Positions 26,134 through 34,849 of a stretch of 64,000 nucleotides of DNA are shown here, in pieces. The first letter of the stretch is position 1; every line of letters begins with the position of its first letter. The notes under the pieces were generated by a model that was not told the DNA's origin, ran no database searches, and worked only from the letters and a program-made list of their open reading frames with translations. Source of the DNA: an uncultured Corynebacterium sp. (lineage in GTDB: Bacteria; Actinomycetota; Actinomycetes; Mycobacteriales; Mycobacteriaceae); contig NZ_CAMQAZ010000007.1 of the NCBI RefSeq assembly GCF_946998835.1, forward strand, positions 37,542 through 101,541, in the 5' to 3' direction. The position numbers were made by a program, and so were the translations under genes.

Positions 26134-27831
26134 ATGGCAGCTGAAATGAAGGCTCCGCAAGTACCGCGAGGTCTCCAAATCAAGGCTCTTTTCCAATCGG
26201 TTGCACCTCTCATGCGCACCGGCGCCCTACACATGACGCCGAAGCAAGCCCCAAAGATGCTCGATTACCTGCGTCGCTTGAAGTTCTCCGTCGCCAGCCT
26301 GATTTCGATGGGCGCGTTGCGCTACCCAGATCGCCTGGCCCTAGTAGATGATGACGGCGAACTGACCTACACCCAGCTGCTGGACAACGCCCACGCATTG
26401 GCCCGCGCCATGATGGATCGCGGCATGACTGAAAAGTCCAGCTTCGGTGTCATCGCCCGCAACGGTCGCGGCATCATTCTGCCGATGGCCATTAAGGCAT
26501 TTATCGGCTCGGAAATCATGCTGATGAACATCGGTTCCGGCCCGACTCAGATTCGTGGCGTTATCGACCAGAACAAGGCAAAGTTCCTCTTTGTCGATGA
26601 TGAATTCCTGGACAATCTGCCAGAGGATATCGACGACGTCACGGTCGTGGTTACCTCTATCACCAATCCGGAAACTCGGAAGAACGCGCGCAAGAACTTC
26701 CTGTTCATGGAAGACCTCATCGAGGAAGGCCGCACGTCGACCACTCAGTTCGACCCCAAGCCGGACCAGGGTCGCATTATCATCATGTCCTCCGGCACCA
26801 CCGGCATCCCGAAGGGTGTCCTGCGCAATGAGCCAAAGACCCCGGCCACGCTGGGCGCCATCGCCGACCGCATTCCGTGGCGCCGCAACATGGTCATCCA
26901 TCAGTCCGCATCCATGTTCCACGCCTGGGGCTGGGCAAATGTGCTGATTGGCCTGGCCACCGGTTCGACCATCGTCACCATGCGTGTCTTCGACCCACAG
27001 AAGGCCGTCGACCAGTGCGAAAAGTACGGTTGCAACGGCATGATTTCCGCGGCCTTCTTCCTGCGCCAGATCAAGGACGTCCTGGATGAGCAGCCGAACC
27101 GCAAGATTGGTCCGTTCCACTTCATCGTCTCATCCGGTAACGCAATCCCAGCCTGGTTGGTGTCGTCGCTAACCCACCGCTTTGGTCCAGTGGTCTGCAA
27201 CTTCTACGGCTCCACCGAGGCCGGCCTATGCTCTATTGCCTCCGGCACTGACCTTGCAGCCCGACCGGATTCCGCAGGTCGCCCGGCAATCGGCGCGAAG
27301 GTCCGCATTTTGGGCGATGACGGCCGCGAGGTGGAACCGGGTGAAATCGGCATGATTCACACCGCCCAGGAAATTTCCTTCATCGGCTACCTGAATAAGA
27401 AGGACAAGTTCACTACCGTCGACGGCCTCTACCAGATCGGTGACCTCGGTCGTATCGACCAGGACGGTTACCTATATATCTGCGGCCGCTCCGACGACAT
27501 GGTAATCAAGGGCGGCGAGAACATCTTCCCGCGCGAAGTCGAAGAAATCCTGGGCCCGGTGCCGGGCATTGCTGATGTCTTCTGCCATGGCTCCAACGAG
27601 AACGATGAAATTTTCGCTGACCTCTTCCTCTACGTTGTCCGGGAAGACAATGAGGCAGGCAAGAATCTCAGCGAAGAGATGCTCCGCGACTACGTTCGCG
27701 AGACCCTGGCCGAGCACTCCACACCGGACCGCGTCTTCTTCGTCGACTCCCTGCCACGCAACGCCATCGGCAAGGTGGTCCCGCGTGAGGTCAAGGCAAT
27801 GCACGAGCGCCTCAACCTCGACGCTCGGTAG
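26134..27831 (+). CDS. Fatty acyl-CoA synthetase / AMP-binding enzyme (FadD-like)
   Basis: A 565-residue adenylate-forming enzyme that activates a carboxylic acid with ATP and joins it to CoA. The P-loop MSSGTTGIPKG (about residue 216), the acid-binding NFYGSTEAGL (about 365), the YQIGDLG hinge region with GRSDDMVIKGGENIFP (about 450) and the C-terminal catalytic Lys in RNAIGKVVPRE (about 550) are all present. The start at 26134 follows TTGGAGGA at nine bases. Lies next to two SDRs and a dienoyl-CoA reductase, which supports fatty acid use or lipid remodelling. Chain length preference is unknown. Confidence 0.9.
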   Translation: MAAEMKAPQVPRGLQIKALFQSVAPLMRTGALHMTPKQAPKMLDYLRRLKFSVASLISMGALRYPDRLALVDDDGELTYTQLLDNAHALARAMMDRGMTEKSSFGVIARNGRGIILPMAIKAFIGSEIMLMNIGSGPTQIRGVIDQNKAKFLFVDDEFLDNLPEDIDDVTVVVTSITNPETRKNARKNFLFMEDLIEEGRTSTTQFDPKPDQGRIIIMSSGTTGIPKGVLRNEPKTPATLGAIADRIPWRRNMVIHQSASMFHAWGWANVLIGLATGSTIVTMRVFDPQKAVDQCEKYGCNGMISAAFFLRQIKDVLDEQPNRKIGPFHFIVSSGNAIPAWLVSSLTHRFGPVVCNFYGSTEAGLCSIASGTDLAARPDSAGRPAIGAKVRILGDDGREVEPGEIGMIHTAQEISFIGYLNKKDKFTTVDGLYQIGDLGRIDQDGYLYICGRSDDMVIKGGENIFPREVEEILGPVPGIADVFCHGSNENDEIFADLFLYVVREDNEAGKNLSEEMLRDYVRETLAEHSTPDRVFFVDSLPRNAIGKVVPREVKAMHERLNLDAR

Positions 27832-27846
27832 GAAGCGCTTACACGC

Positions 27847-28578
27847 CTAGGCGCGTGGGCGCACCTGAATCTCATCCACGTTGGCATCCGCGCCGGTATC
27901 AACGGCCAGACGTACTGCGGCTGCGATCGATTCCGGCCGCATGAACTTCGTGCCGTCGTAACGCCAATCCGCATCATCCCGGTGCCAATTCGACTGCAGC
28001 TGAACCTGCATATCGGTATCGACGCGCCCGGGGTGCACCGAGCTGACGCGGACCGCGCCACGCTCTTCCTCGCGCAGCGCATCGGTGAAAGCACGCAGCG
28101 CGAACTTCGATGCAGCATACGGCGAAGTACCAGCTGACGCGCGGAATCCCGAGCCCGAATTGATAGTGACCAACGTGCCCTCCGCCTTGCGCAGCGCCGG
28201 CAGCAGCTGGCGCGTCAGGTCGGCGACGGCGACGACGTTGACATCCAAGATTCGCGACCAGTCCGCACGCGAAACCTCTGCCACATCCCCATCGACGTAC
28301 ACGCCCGCCGAGTGCACGAGCACGTCCAGCCCGCGCTCGCCGAGCACCTCCAGCAACTTTGCCACTTCCGCGTCGACGGTGTCGGCATCACCCAGGTCAG
28401 CAACAAATACGCTTGCCGACGGCAGCTGCGACGCCACCTTCTCGGCAGACTCAGCACTGGTAGCGCCCACAATGACGTGGTGATCGCGGGAGAGATCCCT
28501 AGCCACTGCCAGGCCGATACCACGGCTTGCGCCAGTGACCAGGGCAATCCTTCTATCAGCGGCGATATCGATGCTCAT
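27847..28578 (-). CDS. Short-chain dehydrogenase/reductase
   Basis: A 243-residue classical SDR. The NAD(P) loop TGASRGIGLAV begins at residue 15; the NSGSG strand and YAASKFAL (catalytic Tyr and Lys, about residue 152) follow. The start at 28578 is preceded by AAGGAG at seven bases. It lies 16 bp after the stop of the next SDR gene, so the two are likely cotranscribed. It converges with the acyl-CoA synthetase. Substrate unknown; a 3-oxoacyl or hydroxy-lipid substrate is plausible from context. Confidence 0.85.
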   Translation of the reverse strand: MSIDIAADRRIALVTGASRGIGLAVARDLSRDHHVIVGATSAESAEKVASQLPSASVFVADLGDADTVDAEVAKLLEVLGERGLDVLVHSAGVYVDGDVAEVSRADWSRILDVNVVAVADLTRQLLPALRKAEGTLVTINSGSGFRASAGTSPYAASKFALRAFTDALREEERGAVRVSSVHPGRVDTDMQVQLQSNWHRDDADWRYDGTKFMRPESIAAAVRLAVDTGADANVDEIQVRPRA

Positions 28579-28594
28579 GTACAGCTCCTTTTGT

Positions 28595-29356
28595 TTACTT
28601 CTTCGGCTTGGCTCCGCCCACCTGGTCGATGGGAGTGACCTGCAGGAAGTCGATGTTGACGTGGCTCGGGCGGGTAGCTGCAAACACAATGATGTCGGCA
28701 ATGTCATCGGCGGTCAGCGACTCAACACCGTCGTAGACCGCTGCGGCCTTGGTCTCGTCGCCGTCGAAACGCACGAGTGAGAAGTCAGTGTGGACGCGAC
28801 CCGGGTCGATTTCGGTGACGCGCACGCCGTCGGCGGCAACCTCTTGACGCAGGACTTCCACCAGAGCGCGCTCCGCGTGCTTGGCGGCGTTGTAGCCGGC
28901 ACCACCGGTGTAGACCTGACGGCCCGCAATCGAGCCAACGGTGAGCACAATGCCACTGGCGGCCTTCAGCGCGGGCAGCAACGCGCGGGTAACGCGCAGT
29001 GTGCCCAGCACGTTGACGTCGTACATCCAGCGCCACTTCTCCTCGACAGCGCCTTCCACCGACTCCATTCCCCAGGCGCCACCGGCGTTGTTAACCAGCA
29101 CGTCGACGCGCGGTTCGGCCTTCGCCAACGCCGCGACATCCTCGTCAGAGGTGACATCGACCTTGTAGACCGCCGCTTCACCACCGGCTGCGCGAATCTC
29201 CTCCGCGACAGCCTCTAGCTTGTCCTCACGGCGGGCTCCCAGCACAACGCGGAAGCCTTCGGCTGCGAACTGCTTGGCAGTAGCTGCACCAATGCCGGAG
29301 GAAGCACCGGTAACTACAGCTACTTTCTTGCCATTAGTTGAAGTTTCAGAAGTCAT
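28595..29356 (-). CDS. Short-chain dehydrogenase/reductase (YdfG/serine dehydrogenase-like)
   Basis: A 253-residue classical SDR with TGASSGIGAATAKQ at about residue 16, the NNAGGAWG motif (about 92), and the catalytic YNAAKHAER (about 160). The pattern, including ALVEVLRQEVAADGVRVTEIDPGRVHTDF in separate strands, is close to the YdfG/3-hydroxy acid dehydrogenase group. AAGGAG precedes the ATG. First gene of a two-SDR unit and divergent from the dienoyl-CoA reductase gene. Confidence 0.85.
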   Translation of the reverse strand: MTSETSTNGKKVAVVTGASSGIGAATAKQFAAEGFRVVLGARREDKLEAVAEEIRAAGGEAAVYKVDVTSDEDVAALAKAEPRVDVLVNNAGGAWGMESVEGAVEEKWRWMYDVNVLGTLRVTRALLPALKAASGIVLTVGSIAGRQVYTGGAGYNAAKHAERALVEVLRQEVAADGVRVTEIDPGRVHTDFSLVRFDGDETKAAAVYDGVESLTADDIADIIVFAATRPSHVNIDFLQVTPIDQVGGAKPKK

Positions 29357-29539
29357 GAGGGCTCATCTCCTTGCTGCATGCGTCTACTGATATTCCCGAC
29401 TGTAGTCATACGCCACCCTCCCCCGCTGGAGACTGCGGATGCTTCACACCTGATGTTCCACGTGAAACGTATTTAAAACTGTTGAGGAATTTTTCCGATT
29501 CACCCCATGCATCGCCACGAAAACCGCGATACTGGTTTC

Positions 29540-31600
29540 ATGTCTGACCAGCCTCACTTTCCGCATCTCCTCTCTCCTCTCGATGTCGGTCCTCTAACTC
29601 TGCGCAATCGCATCATCATGGGGTCAATGCACTCCGGCCTGGAAGACCGCACCCGTGACATTCCCAAGCTGGCCGCCTACCTGGGTCGTCGCGCCGAAGG
29701 TGGCGTGGGGCTCATCGTCACCGGCGGTTATGCTCCCAACATCGAAGGTTGGCTGACTCCAGCCGGTTCGATGATGGCGTCGAAGCGCATGGCGGACAAT
29801 CACCGCCGCGTTACTGACCTCGTGCACTCCCACGGCAGCCACATTGTGCTGCAGGTTCTGCACGCCGGTCGTTACGGTTACAGCCCGCTGGCTCGTTCCG
29901 CTGACACCGGCCAGTCGCCAATTAGCCCGTTTAAGGCTCACCGCCTCACCGGCTTTGATGTCTCGCGCACCATCCGCGCTTATGTCCGCGCTGCCAAGCT
30001 CGCAAAGCGCGCCGGCTACGACGGCATCGAGATTATGGGGTCTGAGGGGTACCTGCTCAACCAGTTCCTGGCCGAGCGCACTAACCACCGCTCGGACAAC
30101 TGGGGTGGCAGCGCCGAGGCTCGCATGCGTCTGCCCATCGAAATTGTCCGCCGCATTCGCGCCGAAGTGGGCAAAGACTTCCTTCTTCAGTACCGCATCT
30201 CACTGCTTGACCTGGTAGAAGAGGGCCAGACGTGGTCCGAGACCACCGAGCTGGCCCAGCGTCTGGTCGAGGCTGGCGTCGACGTCTTCAACACCGGTAT
30301 CGGCTGGCACGAAGCACGCGTGCCCACCATCGTTACGTCCGTGCCGCGCGCCGCATTCACAGATCTGACGGGTCGTCTCCGTTCGCTTGTCGACGTCCCG
30401 GTGGCAGCCTCCAACCGAATTAATCGCCCCGAGGTTGCGGAGAAGATCCTCGCTGACGGCAACGCGGACCTGATTTCCATGGCCCGCCCGCTGCTGGCTG
30501 ACCCGGACTTCGCCATCAAGGCCGGCGATGGTCGCGCTGATCAGATCAACACCTGTATCGCCTGTAATCAGGCTTGTCTGGACCACACCTTCGCTAACAA
30601 ACGCTCCACCTGTTTGGTCAACCCGAAGGCAGCCTACGAAACCGAACTGGTTTCCGTGCCAGTCGAAAAGGACAAGGCCAAGCGCATCGCCGTCATCGGC
30701 GCTGGTGTTGCCGGACTCGCTTTCGCGGAAGCCGCAGCTCAGCGCGGTCACCACCCGGAGATTTTCGAGGCCGCCGACCAGATTGGTGGCCAGTTCAACC
30801 TCGCCGCACAGATCCCGGGCAAGGAGGACTACGGCGAGACGCTGAAGTACTTCTCCCGCCGCCTGGAGGTGCTCGAAGTTCCGGTTCACCTGAACACGCG
30901 TGCCGACGTCGACGAGCTCAAGGCCAAGTTCGACCACGTGATTGTGGCCACGGGTGTCACCCCACGTATCCCGGGCATTGACGGTATCGACCACGAGAAG
31001 GTCATTCGTTACGACGAGCTGCTCTCGGGTGCGAAGCAGGCCGGCAACAAGGTGGCCGTCATCGGCGCTGGTGGTATCGGTGTTGACGTATGTGAGTACC
31101 TCACTCGCAAGCCGAACCAGACTATCGAGGCCTGGAAGGACGCCTGGGGCGTCGGTGACCCGGCGGAGTTCCGCGCGGGCCTGACCGAGCCGGGCACGGT
31201 CTCCGGCGCGGCTGAGGAGTTCGAGGTCGAACGCGAGGTGCACCTGCTGCAGCGAAAGACCTCCCGCATTGGTAAGGGCCTCGGTAAGACCACTGGCTGG
31301 GTGCACCGTGCAGAGATTAAAAAGGCCGGTGTCAAGCAGTACACCGGCGTGACCTACAACCGCATTGATGACGAGGGCCTGCACATCACCATCGATGAAA
31401 AGCCACAGGTCATCGCAGTCGATAACGTGATTGTCTGTACTGGTCAGGTATCCAATCTGGACTGCCTGGGCGGTAAGGACCGCGAGAGCGTCACCGGTGA
31501 TAACTCCAATGTCACCATCATCGGTGGCGCAGACGTGGCCGCTGAGCTGGACGCAAAGCGTGCCATCCGCCAGGCTGTCGAGGTCGCGCTAGCACTGTAG
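29540..31600 (+). CDS. fadH: NADPH-dependent 2,4-dienoyl-CoA reductase
   Basis: A 686-residue flavoprotein of the FadH/trimethylamine dehydrogenase family. Residues about 1-340 form an old-yellow-enzyme TIM barrel with FMN (LRNRIIMGSMHSGLE; QVLHAGRYGY; GFAERTN-like FLAERTNHRSDNWGG). The 4Fe-4S cysteines follow in CIACNQACLD and later Cys residues (about 345-365). FAD and NADPH Rossmann domains close the protein (GAGVAGLAFAEAAA, about 390; GAGGIGVDVCEYL, about 515). It reduces 2,4-dienoyl-CoA from unsaturated fatty acids. ATG 29540 has no Shine-Dalgarno and a GATACT -10-like box just upstream, suggesting a leaderless transcript. Confidence 0.9.
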   Translation: MSDQPHFPHLLSPLDVGPLTLRNRIIMGSMHSGLEDRTRDIPKLAAYLGRRAEGGVGLIVTGGYAPNIEGWLTPAGSMMASKRMADNHRRVTDLVHSHGSHIVLQVLHAGRYGYSPLARSADTGQSPISPFKAHRLTGFDVSRTIRAYVRAAKLAKRAGYDGIEIMGSEGYLLNQFLAERTNHRSDNWGGSAEARMRLPIEIVRRIRAEVGKDFLLQYRISLLDLVEEGQTWSETTELAQRLVEAGVDVFNTGIGWHEARVPTIVTSVPRAAFTDLTGRLRSLVDVPVAASNRINRPEVAEKILADGNADLISMARPLLADPDFAIKAGDGRADQINTCIACNQACLDHTFANKRSTCLVNPKAAYETELVSVPVEKDKAKRIAVIGAGVAGLAFAEAAAQRGHHPEIFEAADQIGGQFNLAAQIPGKEDYGETLKYFSRRLEVLEVPVHLNTRADVDELKAKFDHVIVATGVTPRIPGIDGIDHEKVIRYDELLSGAKQAGNKVAVIGAGGIGVDVCEYLTRKPNQTIEAWKDAWGVGDPAEFRAGLTEPGTVSGAAEEFEVEREVHLLQRKTSRIGKGLGKTTGWVHRAEIKKAGVKQYTGVTYNRIDDEGLHITIDEKPQVIAVDNVIVCTGQVSNLDCLGGKDRESVTGDNSNVTIIGGADVAAELDAKRAIRQAVEVALAL

Positions 31601-31617
31601 GCAGCACTAGCAAGGCT

Positions 31618-32280
31618 TTACGCCTCGTAACGGTCGGTGTAGGCGCGCTGCTCGAACTCGAAACGGCCCGGGTGAGCCGGGAACTCGCCCGGGACACCGA
31701 TGGCCAGTAGCAGCGCCACCGTCACGTCGGTGTCACCGGCACCGATAGCTTCCTTGACCCCCTGCTCGCTGAAGCCTGTCATCGGGGAGCTGGCCCAGCC
31801 GAAGGCGCTGGCAGTCACCATTGCGAAGGAGGCGGCGATCATCGCGTCGCGGATAGCGAACTCGCGGGAGATACCCTTTTCCTCGCGAGCCTCATGGAAG
31901 GAGGTCATCGTGGCCTCCCGCTCGGCGGCGGCAACCTCATCCCACAGGCCAGTGGCCTTGTTGGCTTCGACCAGGCGTGGAATGCCACGCTTCCAGCCGG
32001 TCGGCTCACCAATGAAGGCGAGTAGCAGCGGTGCGTTGGCAACCTGCTGCTGGCCACCGGCAGCTTCCACTACCTTCTGACGCACCTCAGGGTCCTCGAT
32101 ACGCACGATTGCGCGGGACTGAATGTTAAAGGCGCTGGGAGCCTCCAGAGATAGCTCCAGGAGGCGGCGCACGTCGGCGTCGTCAAGCGGCTCGTCAGCA
32201 TAGACGCGCGTGGCACGGCGGTTGCGGATGATGTTCTCAAATTCGGTGGCGAACTGGTCGCGCGGTGAATGCGAAGTCAT
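31618..32280 (-). CDS. Nitroreductase family protein
   Basis: A 220-residue FMN-dependent oxidoreductase. The N-terminal NIIRNRRATRVYADEPLDD, the SLEAPSAFNIQS strand and the C-terminal FGWASSPMTGFSEQGVKEAIG block fit the nitroreductase fold. These homodimeric cytosolic enzymes reduce nitro compounds or quinones with NAD(P)H. Three bases after its stop side comes ogt upstream in the same direction, so ogt and this gene are likely one transcript. Confidence 0.85.
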   Translation of the reverse strand: MTSHSPRDQFATEFENIIRNRRATRVYADEPLDDADVRRLLELSLEAPSAFNIQSRAIVRIEDPEVRQKVVEAAGGQQQVANAPLLLAFIGEPTGWKRGIPRLVEANKATGLWDEVAAAEREATMTSFHEAREEKGISREFAIRDAMIAASFAMVTASAFGWASSPMTGFSEQGVKEAIGAGDTDVTVALLLAIGVPGEFPAHPGRFEFEQRAYTDRYEA

Positions 32281-32283
32281 GCC

Positions 32284-32784
32284 TTAGAGGTTAGCGGGTT
32301 GCCAACCTTCGAGCTCGAGTAGCCAGCGCTTCATTTCGCGGCCACCGGCATAGAATCCGAAAGACCCCACTCCCCCGCTGGCGGGAACCACGCGGTGACA
32401 GGGAATCAGAATACCCAGCGGATTGGTGGCACAGGCCGACCCGGCGGCTCTGGCGGCACGGGGAGAACCGGCCATCTCGGCGAGCTCGCCGTAGGTCACA
32501 ACCTGGCCATACGGCACATCGCGCAGTGCGGCCAGCGCACGGGCGCGGAAAGAATCCTGGGTGAGAAAATCGCAGTCCAGCGGCAGCGCGAACTCACGGC
32601 GCTGCCCGGCAAAGTACTCGCGGAACTGCTGCGCAGCCAGTTCCGCCACCGCCTGCGCTTCGGGGCCGGCGGCGCTGGGGTCGTCGTCAAGCACGGGGCC
32701 TAGCAGATTGACTTCGACGACCCCGCGGGCGGAGGTGGCGATTCCAAGCGCGCCGAAAGGCGTTTCCACCTGGGCAATCGCCAT
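32284..32784 (-). CDS. ogt: Methylated-DNA-protein cysteine methyltransferase
   Basis: A 166-residue suicide repair protein that takes alkyl groups from O6-alkylguanine. The acceptor cysteine is in IPCHRVVPASGGVG (about residue 133), preceded by the YGELAEMAGSPRAARA helix-turn-helix and followed by GGREMKRWLLELEG. The start at 32784 is supported by GGAGG six bases upstream; the frame continues upstream into the hydrolase gene, which is not needed. Operon with the nitroreductase and probably the hydrolase upstream. Confidence 0.93.
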   Translation of the reverse strand: MAIAQVETPFGALGIATSARGVVEVNLLGPVLDDDPSAAGPEAQAVAELAAQQFREYFAGQRREFALPLDCDFLTQDSFRARALAALRDVPYGQVVTYGELAEMAGSPRAARAAGSACATNPLGILIPCHRVVPASGGVGSFGFYAGGREMKRWLLELEGWQPANL

Positions 32785-32798
32785 GAGACCTCCTACTT

Positions 32799-33746
32799 TT
32801 AGCCCTTGTTGGCCTGGAACCAGTCCAGCAGCTCGTCCCACTCCTTCTCGTGACCGGAGCGGAAGTAACCACCGTACCCCACGCCCTTACCGCCAGCCGG
32901 CTGAGCCTGGCGCTTCTCAATCTTTTCAGCGGAGCTCATCACATTGGTGATCAGGTCTGCCGAGGACTCCTCAGTCCAATAGTCATCCGGAACGCGGATG
33001 GACAGGAACGGCTGCGGAGCCTTGGAGAAGCGGTTGGCAAAGTCGAACTCGGAGTCGTCGAAGAAGTAGCCTTCCTTACGAGCCCAGCGAGCCCACTGAC
33101 GCATGACACCGTTCGGCGGCTCCACTGCCAGGTTCCATGCCGACGCCGGGATATGGCCAGTGATGAAACCGCTGATTGGGCCGAGAATGTTGAAGATGAA
33201 GAATGCGCGAATCTTGCCAGTGACTGACGGCACCTTGGAAATGCGCATACCGCGGCAGTTGACCAGCGCAGCTGCATCGTAGGTGCCCTCGGAGCCGGCG
33301 TAGGCGATGCCGTGACCACCAACCGCGTGGCCGACAGCGAAGTGCGGCACGTCCGGGTAGGTCTCCTTGGCCCACTCGATCACACCCGGAATGTCCTTGG
33401 TGATCCAGTCCGACATACGGATGTCTTCATTGTTCAGGTCAGTCTTCAGAGCGGACTGGCCAATTCCGCGGTAGTCATAGGTGATGACGCCGTAGCCCTT
33501 TTCTGCCACGGTCTCAGCGAAACGGTGGTAGAAACCCTGCGGCACACCAGTACCGGAGTGAACGGTGATGATGCCATTGGAAATGTTCTCCGGGTTCTCC
33601 TTCGGACGGAACATGGTTCCGCGCAGCAGGACGCGGTCATTAGCCGGAATAATGATGTCCTGGCGAGGGCACGGCTCCGGCAACTTTGGGCTCTTCGCGG
33701 AAAAACCGATATTTCCTGTGGGAGTAGTTGAGGCTTCGGAGGTCAT
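32799..33746 (-). CDS. Alpha/beta hydrolase-like protein lacking the nucleophile serine
   Basis: A 315-residue protein of the COG4757-like alpha/beta hydrolase group: VLLRGTMFRP, HSGTGVPQGFYHRFAE (oxyanion region), YDYRGIGQS, then the nucleophile elbow region. The elbow reads GHAVGGHG where the family has GHSxGG, so the catalytic Ser (about residue 147) is Ala, from codon gcg. A C-terminal SIRVPDDYWTEESS segment would hold the acid. As written the protein could not act as a serine hydrolase unless another residue takes over. Preceded by AAGGAA and a palindromic operator candidate at 33783-33800. Upstream of ogt by 14 bp. Confidence 0.75.
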   Translation of the reverse strand: MTSEASTTPTGNIGFSAKSPKLPEPCPRQDIIIPANDRVLLRGTMFRPKENPENISNGIITVHSGTGVPQGFYHRFAETVAEKGYGVITYDYRGIGQSALKTDLNNEDIRMSDWITKDIPGVIEWAKETYPDVPHFAVGHAVGGHGIAYAGSEGTYDAAALVNCRGMRISKVPSVTGKIRAFFIFNILGPISGFITGHIPASAWNLAVEPPNGVMRQWARWARKEGYFFDDSEFDFANRFSKAPQPFLSIRVPDDYWTEESSADLITNVMSSAEKIEKRQAQPAGGKGVGYGGYFRSGHEKEWDELLDWFQANKG

Positions 33747-33782
33747 TTATGCAGTTCCTTCAAGTGGACTTAAACAGTGCAT

Positions 33783-33800
33783 GATTTTGTATACACAATC
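33783..33800. promoter_or_regulatory. Palindrome upstream of the hydrolase-ogt-nitroreductase unit
   Basis: GATTTTGTATACACAATC is an 18-bp palindrome with one mismatched pair and a perfect TGTATACA core (33788-33795). It lies 37 bp before the hydrolase start, where an operator for a GntR/TetR-type repressor would sit. The gene for such a repressor is not adjacent. Confidence 0.45.
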
Positions 33801-33912
33801 TTAAAGTGTAAGACGCATCACTTTCAGCACTTTCGTGGAATTTAGCTCACTTTGGGTACTGCTGAGTTATTTGCTCCCCTACCGAGCGTTCTACCGAGCG
33901 GCCTCGCGCGCG

Positions 33913-34806
33913 TTACAACTGCACATCCCCATAGGCGCGTTCATCCTCGATTGGCTCCAGATGCGAGGAGATGTGCACACCTGGGAAGCGCTCACGCAGC
34001 TCATCCTCCATCGCGGTAAGCACATCGTGGCCGTGTTCCACACTCCACGCGCCCGGCACCAGCACATGGAACTCAATGAACTGCTGATGCCCCGACACAC
34101 GAGTGCGGATCTCGTGGACATCGATACCTCGACTTCGGTCGCGGTGAGAAGCCAGAATCTCGTCCACTGCCTCGCGGTCCTCGCCCTCCATGGCCTTGTC
34201 CATCAGGCCGTTGCCGGAATCGCGCAACAGTTTGTACCCGGTGATCAGGATGTTTACCGCCACGGCCAGCGCAATCATCGGGTCGAGCCACCACAGGCCA
34301 GTAACCCACACCAGCGCCACGCCTACCAGCACGCCGGCGGAGGTCCACACATCGGTCATCAGATGCTTGCCGTCGGCGGTCAGCGCTAGCGAGTTGTGCT
34401 TGCTCCCCGCCCGCAGCAGAATCAACGCCACCACACCATTAATCACCGAGGCCACGACGGTCACGATGAGGCCCAGACCGATCTGCTCAATCGGCTGCGG
34501 GTTCACCAGACGCTCAATGGAGACATAGATAATTGCTGCCGCCGCCACGAAAATCATGGCGCCTTCCAGCCCGGCAGAGAAGTACTCCGCCTTGGAATGG
34601 CCGAACTCATGGTCGCGGTCTGCAGGGCGCGCGATAACCTTGAGCACAATAATTGCGACAATTGCCGCAACCAGATTGACAATCGATTCCGTCGCGTCGG
34701 AAAGCAGGCCCACCGAACCAGTCAGGGTGTAGCCCCACAACTTCAGCGCGATGGTGACGACCGCCGCACCCACTGAAAGCCAACCAAAACGAGACAAGTC
34801 CTGCAT
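33913..34806 (-). CDS. Cation diffusion facilitator (CDF) metal transporter
   Basis: A 297-residue inner-membrane metal/proton antiporter with six transmembrane segments (about residues 5-200) and a cytosolic C-terminal domain (about 205-297). Family marks are LLSDATESIVNLVAA in TM2, EFGHSKAEYFSAG after it, and the metal-site HLMTD in TM5. The usual HxxxD/DxxxD metal pairs suggest zinc, iron or manganese efflux, but the metal cannot be chosen by eye. ATG 34806 (MQDLSRFGW) lies just before TM1; 17 more codons upstream are possible but run toward the divergent helicase start at 34850. Confidence 0.9.
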   Translation of the reverse strand: MQDLSRFGWLSVGAAVVTIALKLWGYTLTGSVGLLSDATESIVNLVAAIVAIIVLKVIARPADRDHEFGHSKAEYFSAGLEGAMIFVAAAAIIYVSIERLVNPQPIEQIGLGLIVTVVASVINGVVALILLRAGSKHNSLALTADGKHLMTDVWTSAGVLVGVALVWVTGLWWLDPMIALAVAVNILITGYKLLRDSGNGLMDKAMEGEDREAVDEILASHRDRSRGIDVHEIRTRVSGHQQFIEFHVLVPGAWSVEHGHDVLTAMEDELRERFPGVHISSHLEPIEDERAYGDVQL

Positions 34807-34849
34807 ATGCAGGCACTTTACCCGTCTTCCCGGAGTCACTACCAGTTCT

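Noticed and set aside
26341..27120. 259-codon frame antisense to the acyl-CoA synthetase
   Set aside because: Overlaps a certain gene fully and shows no recognisable domain.
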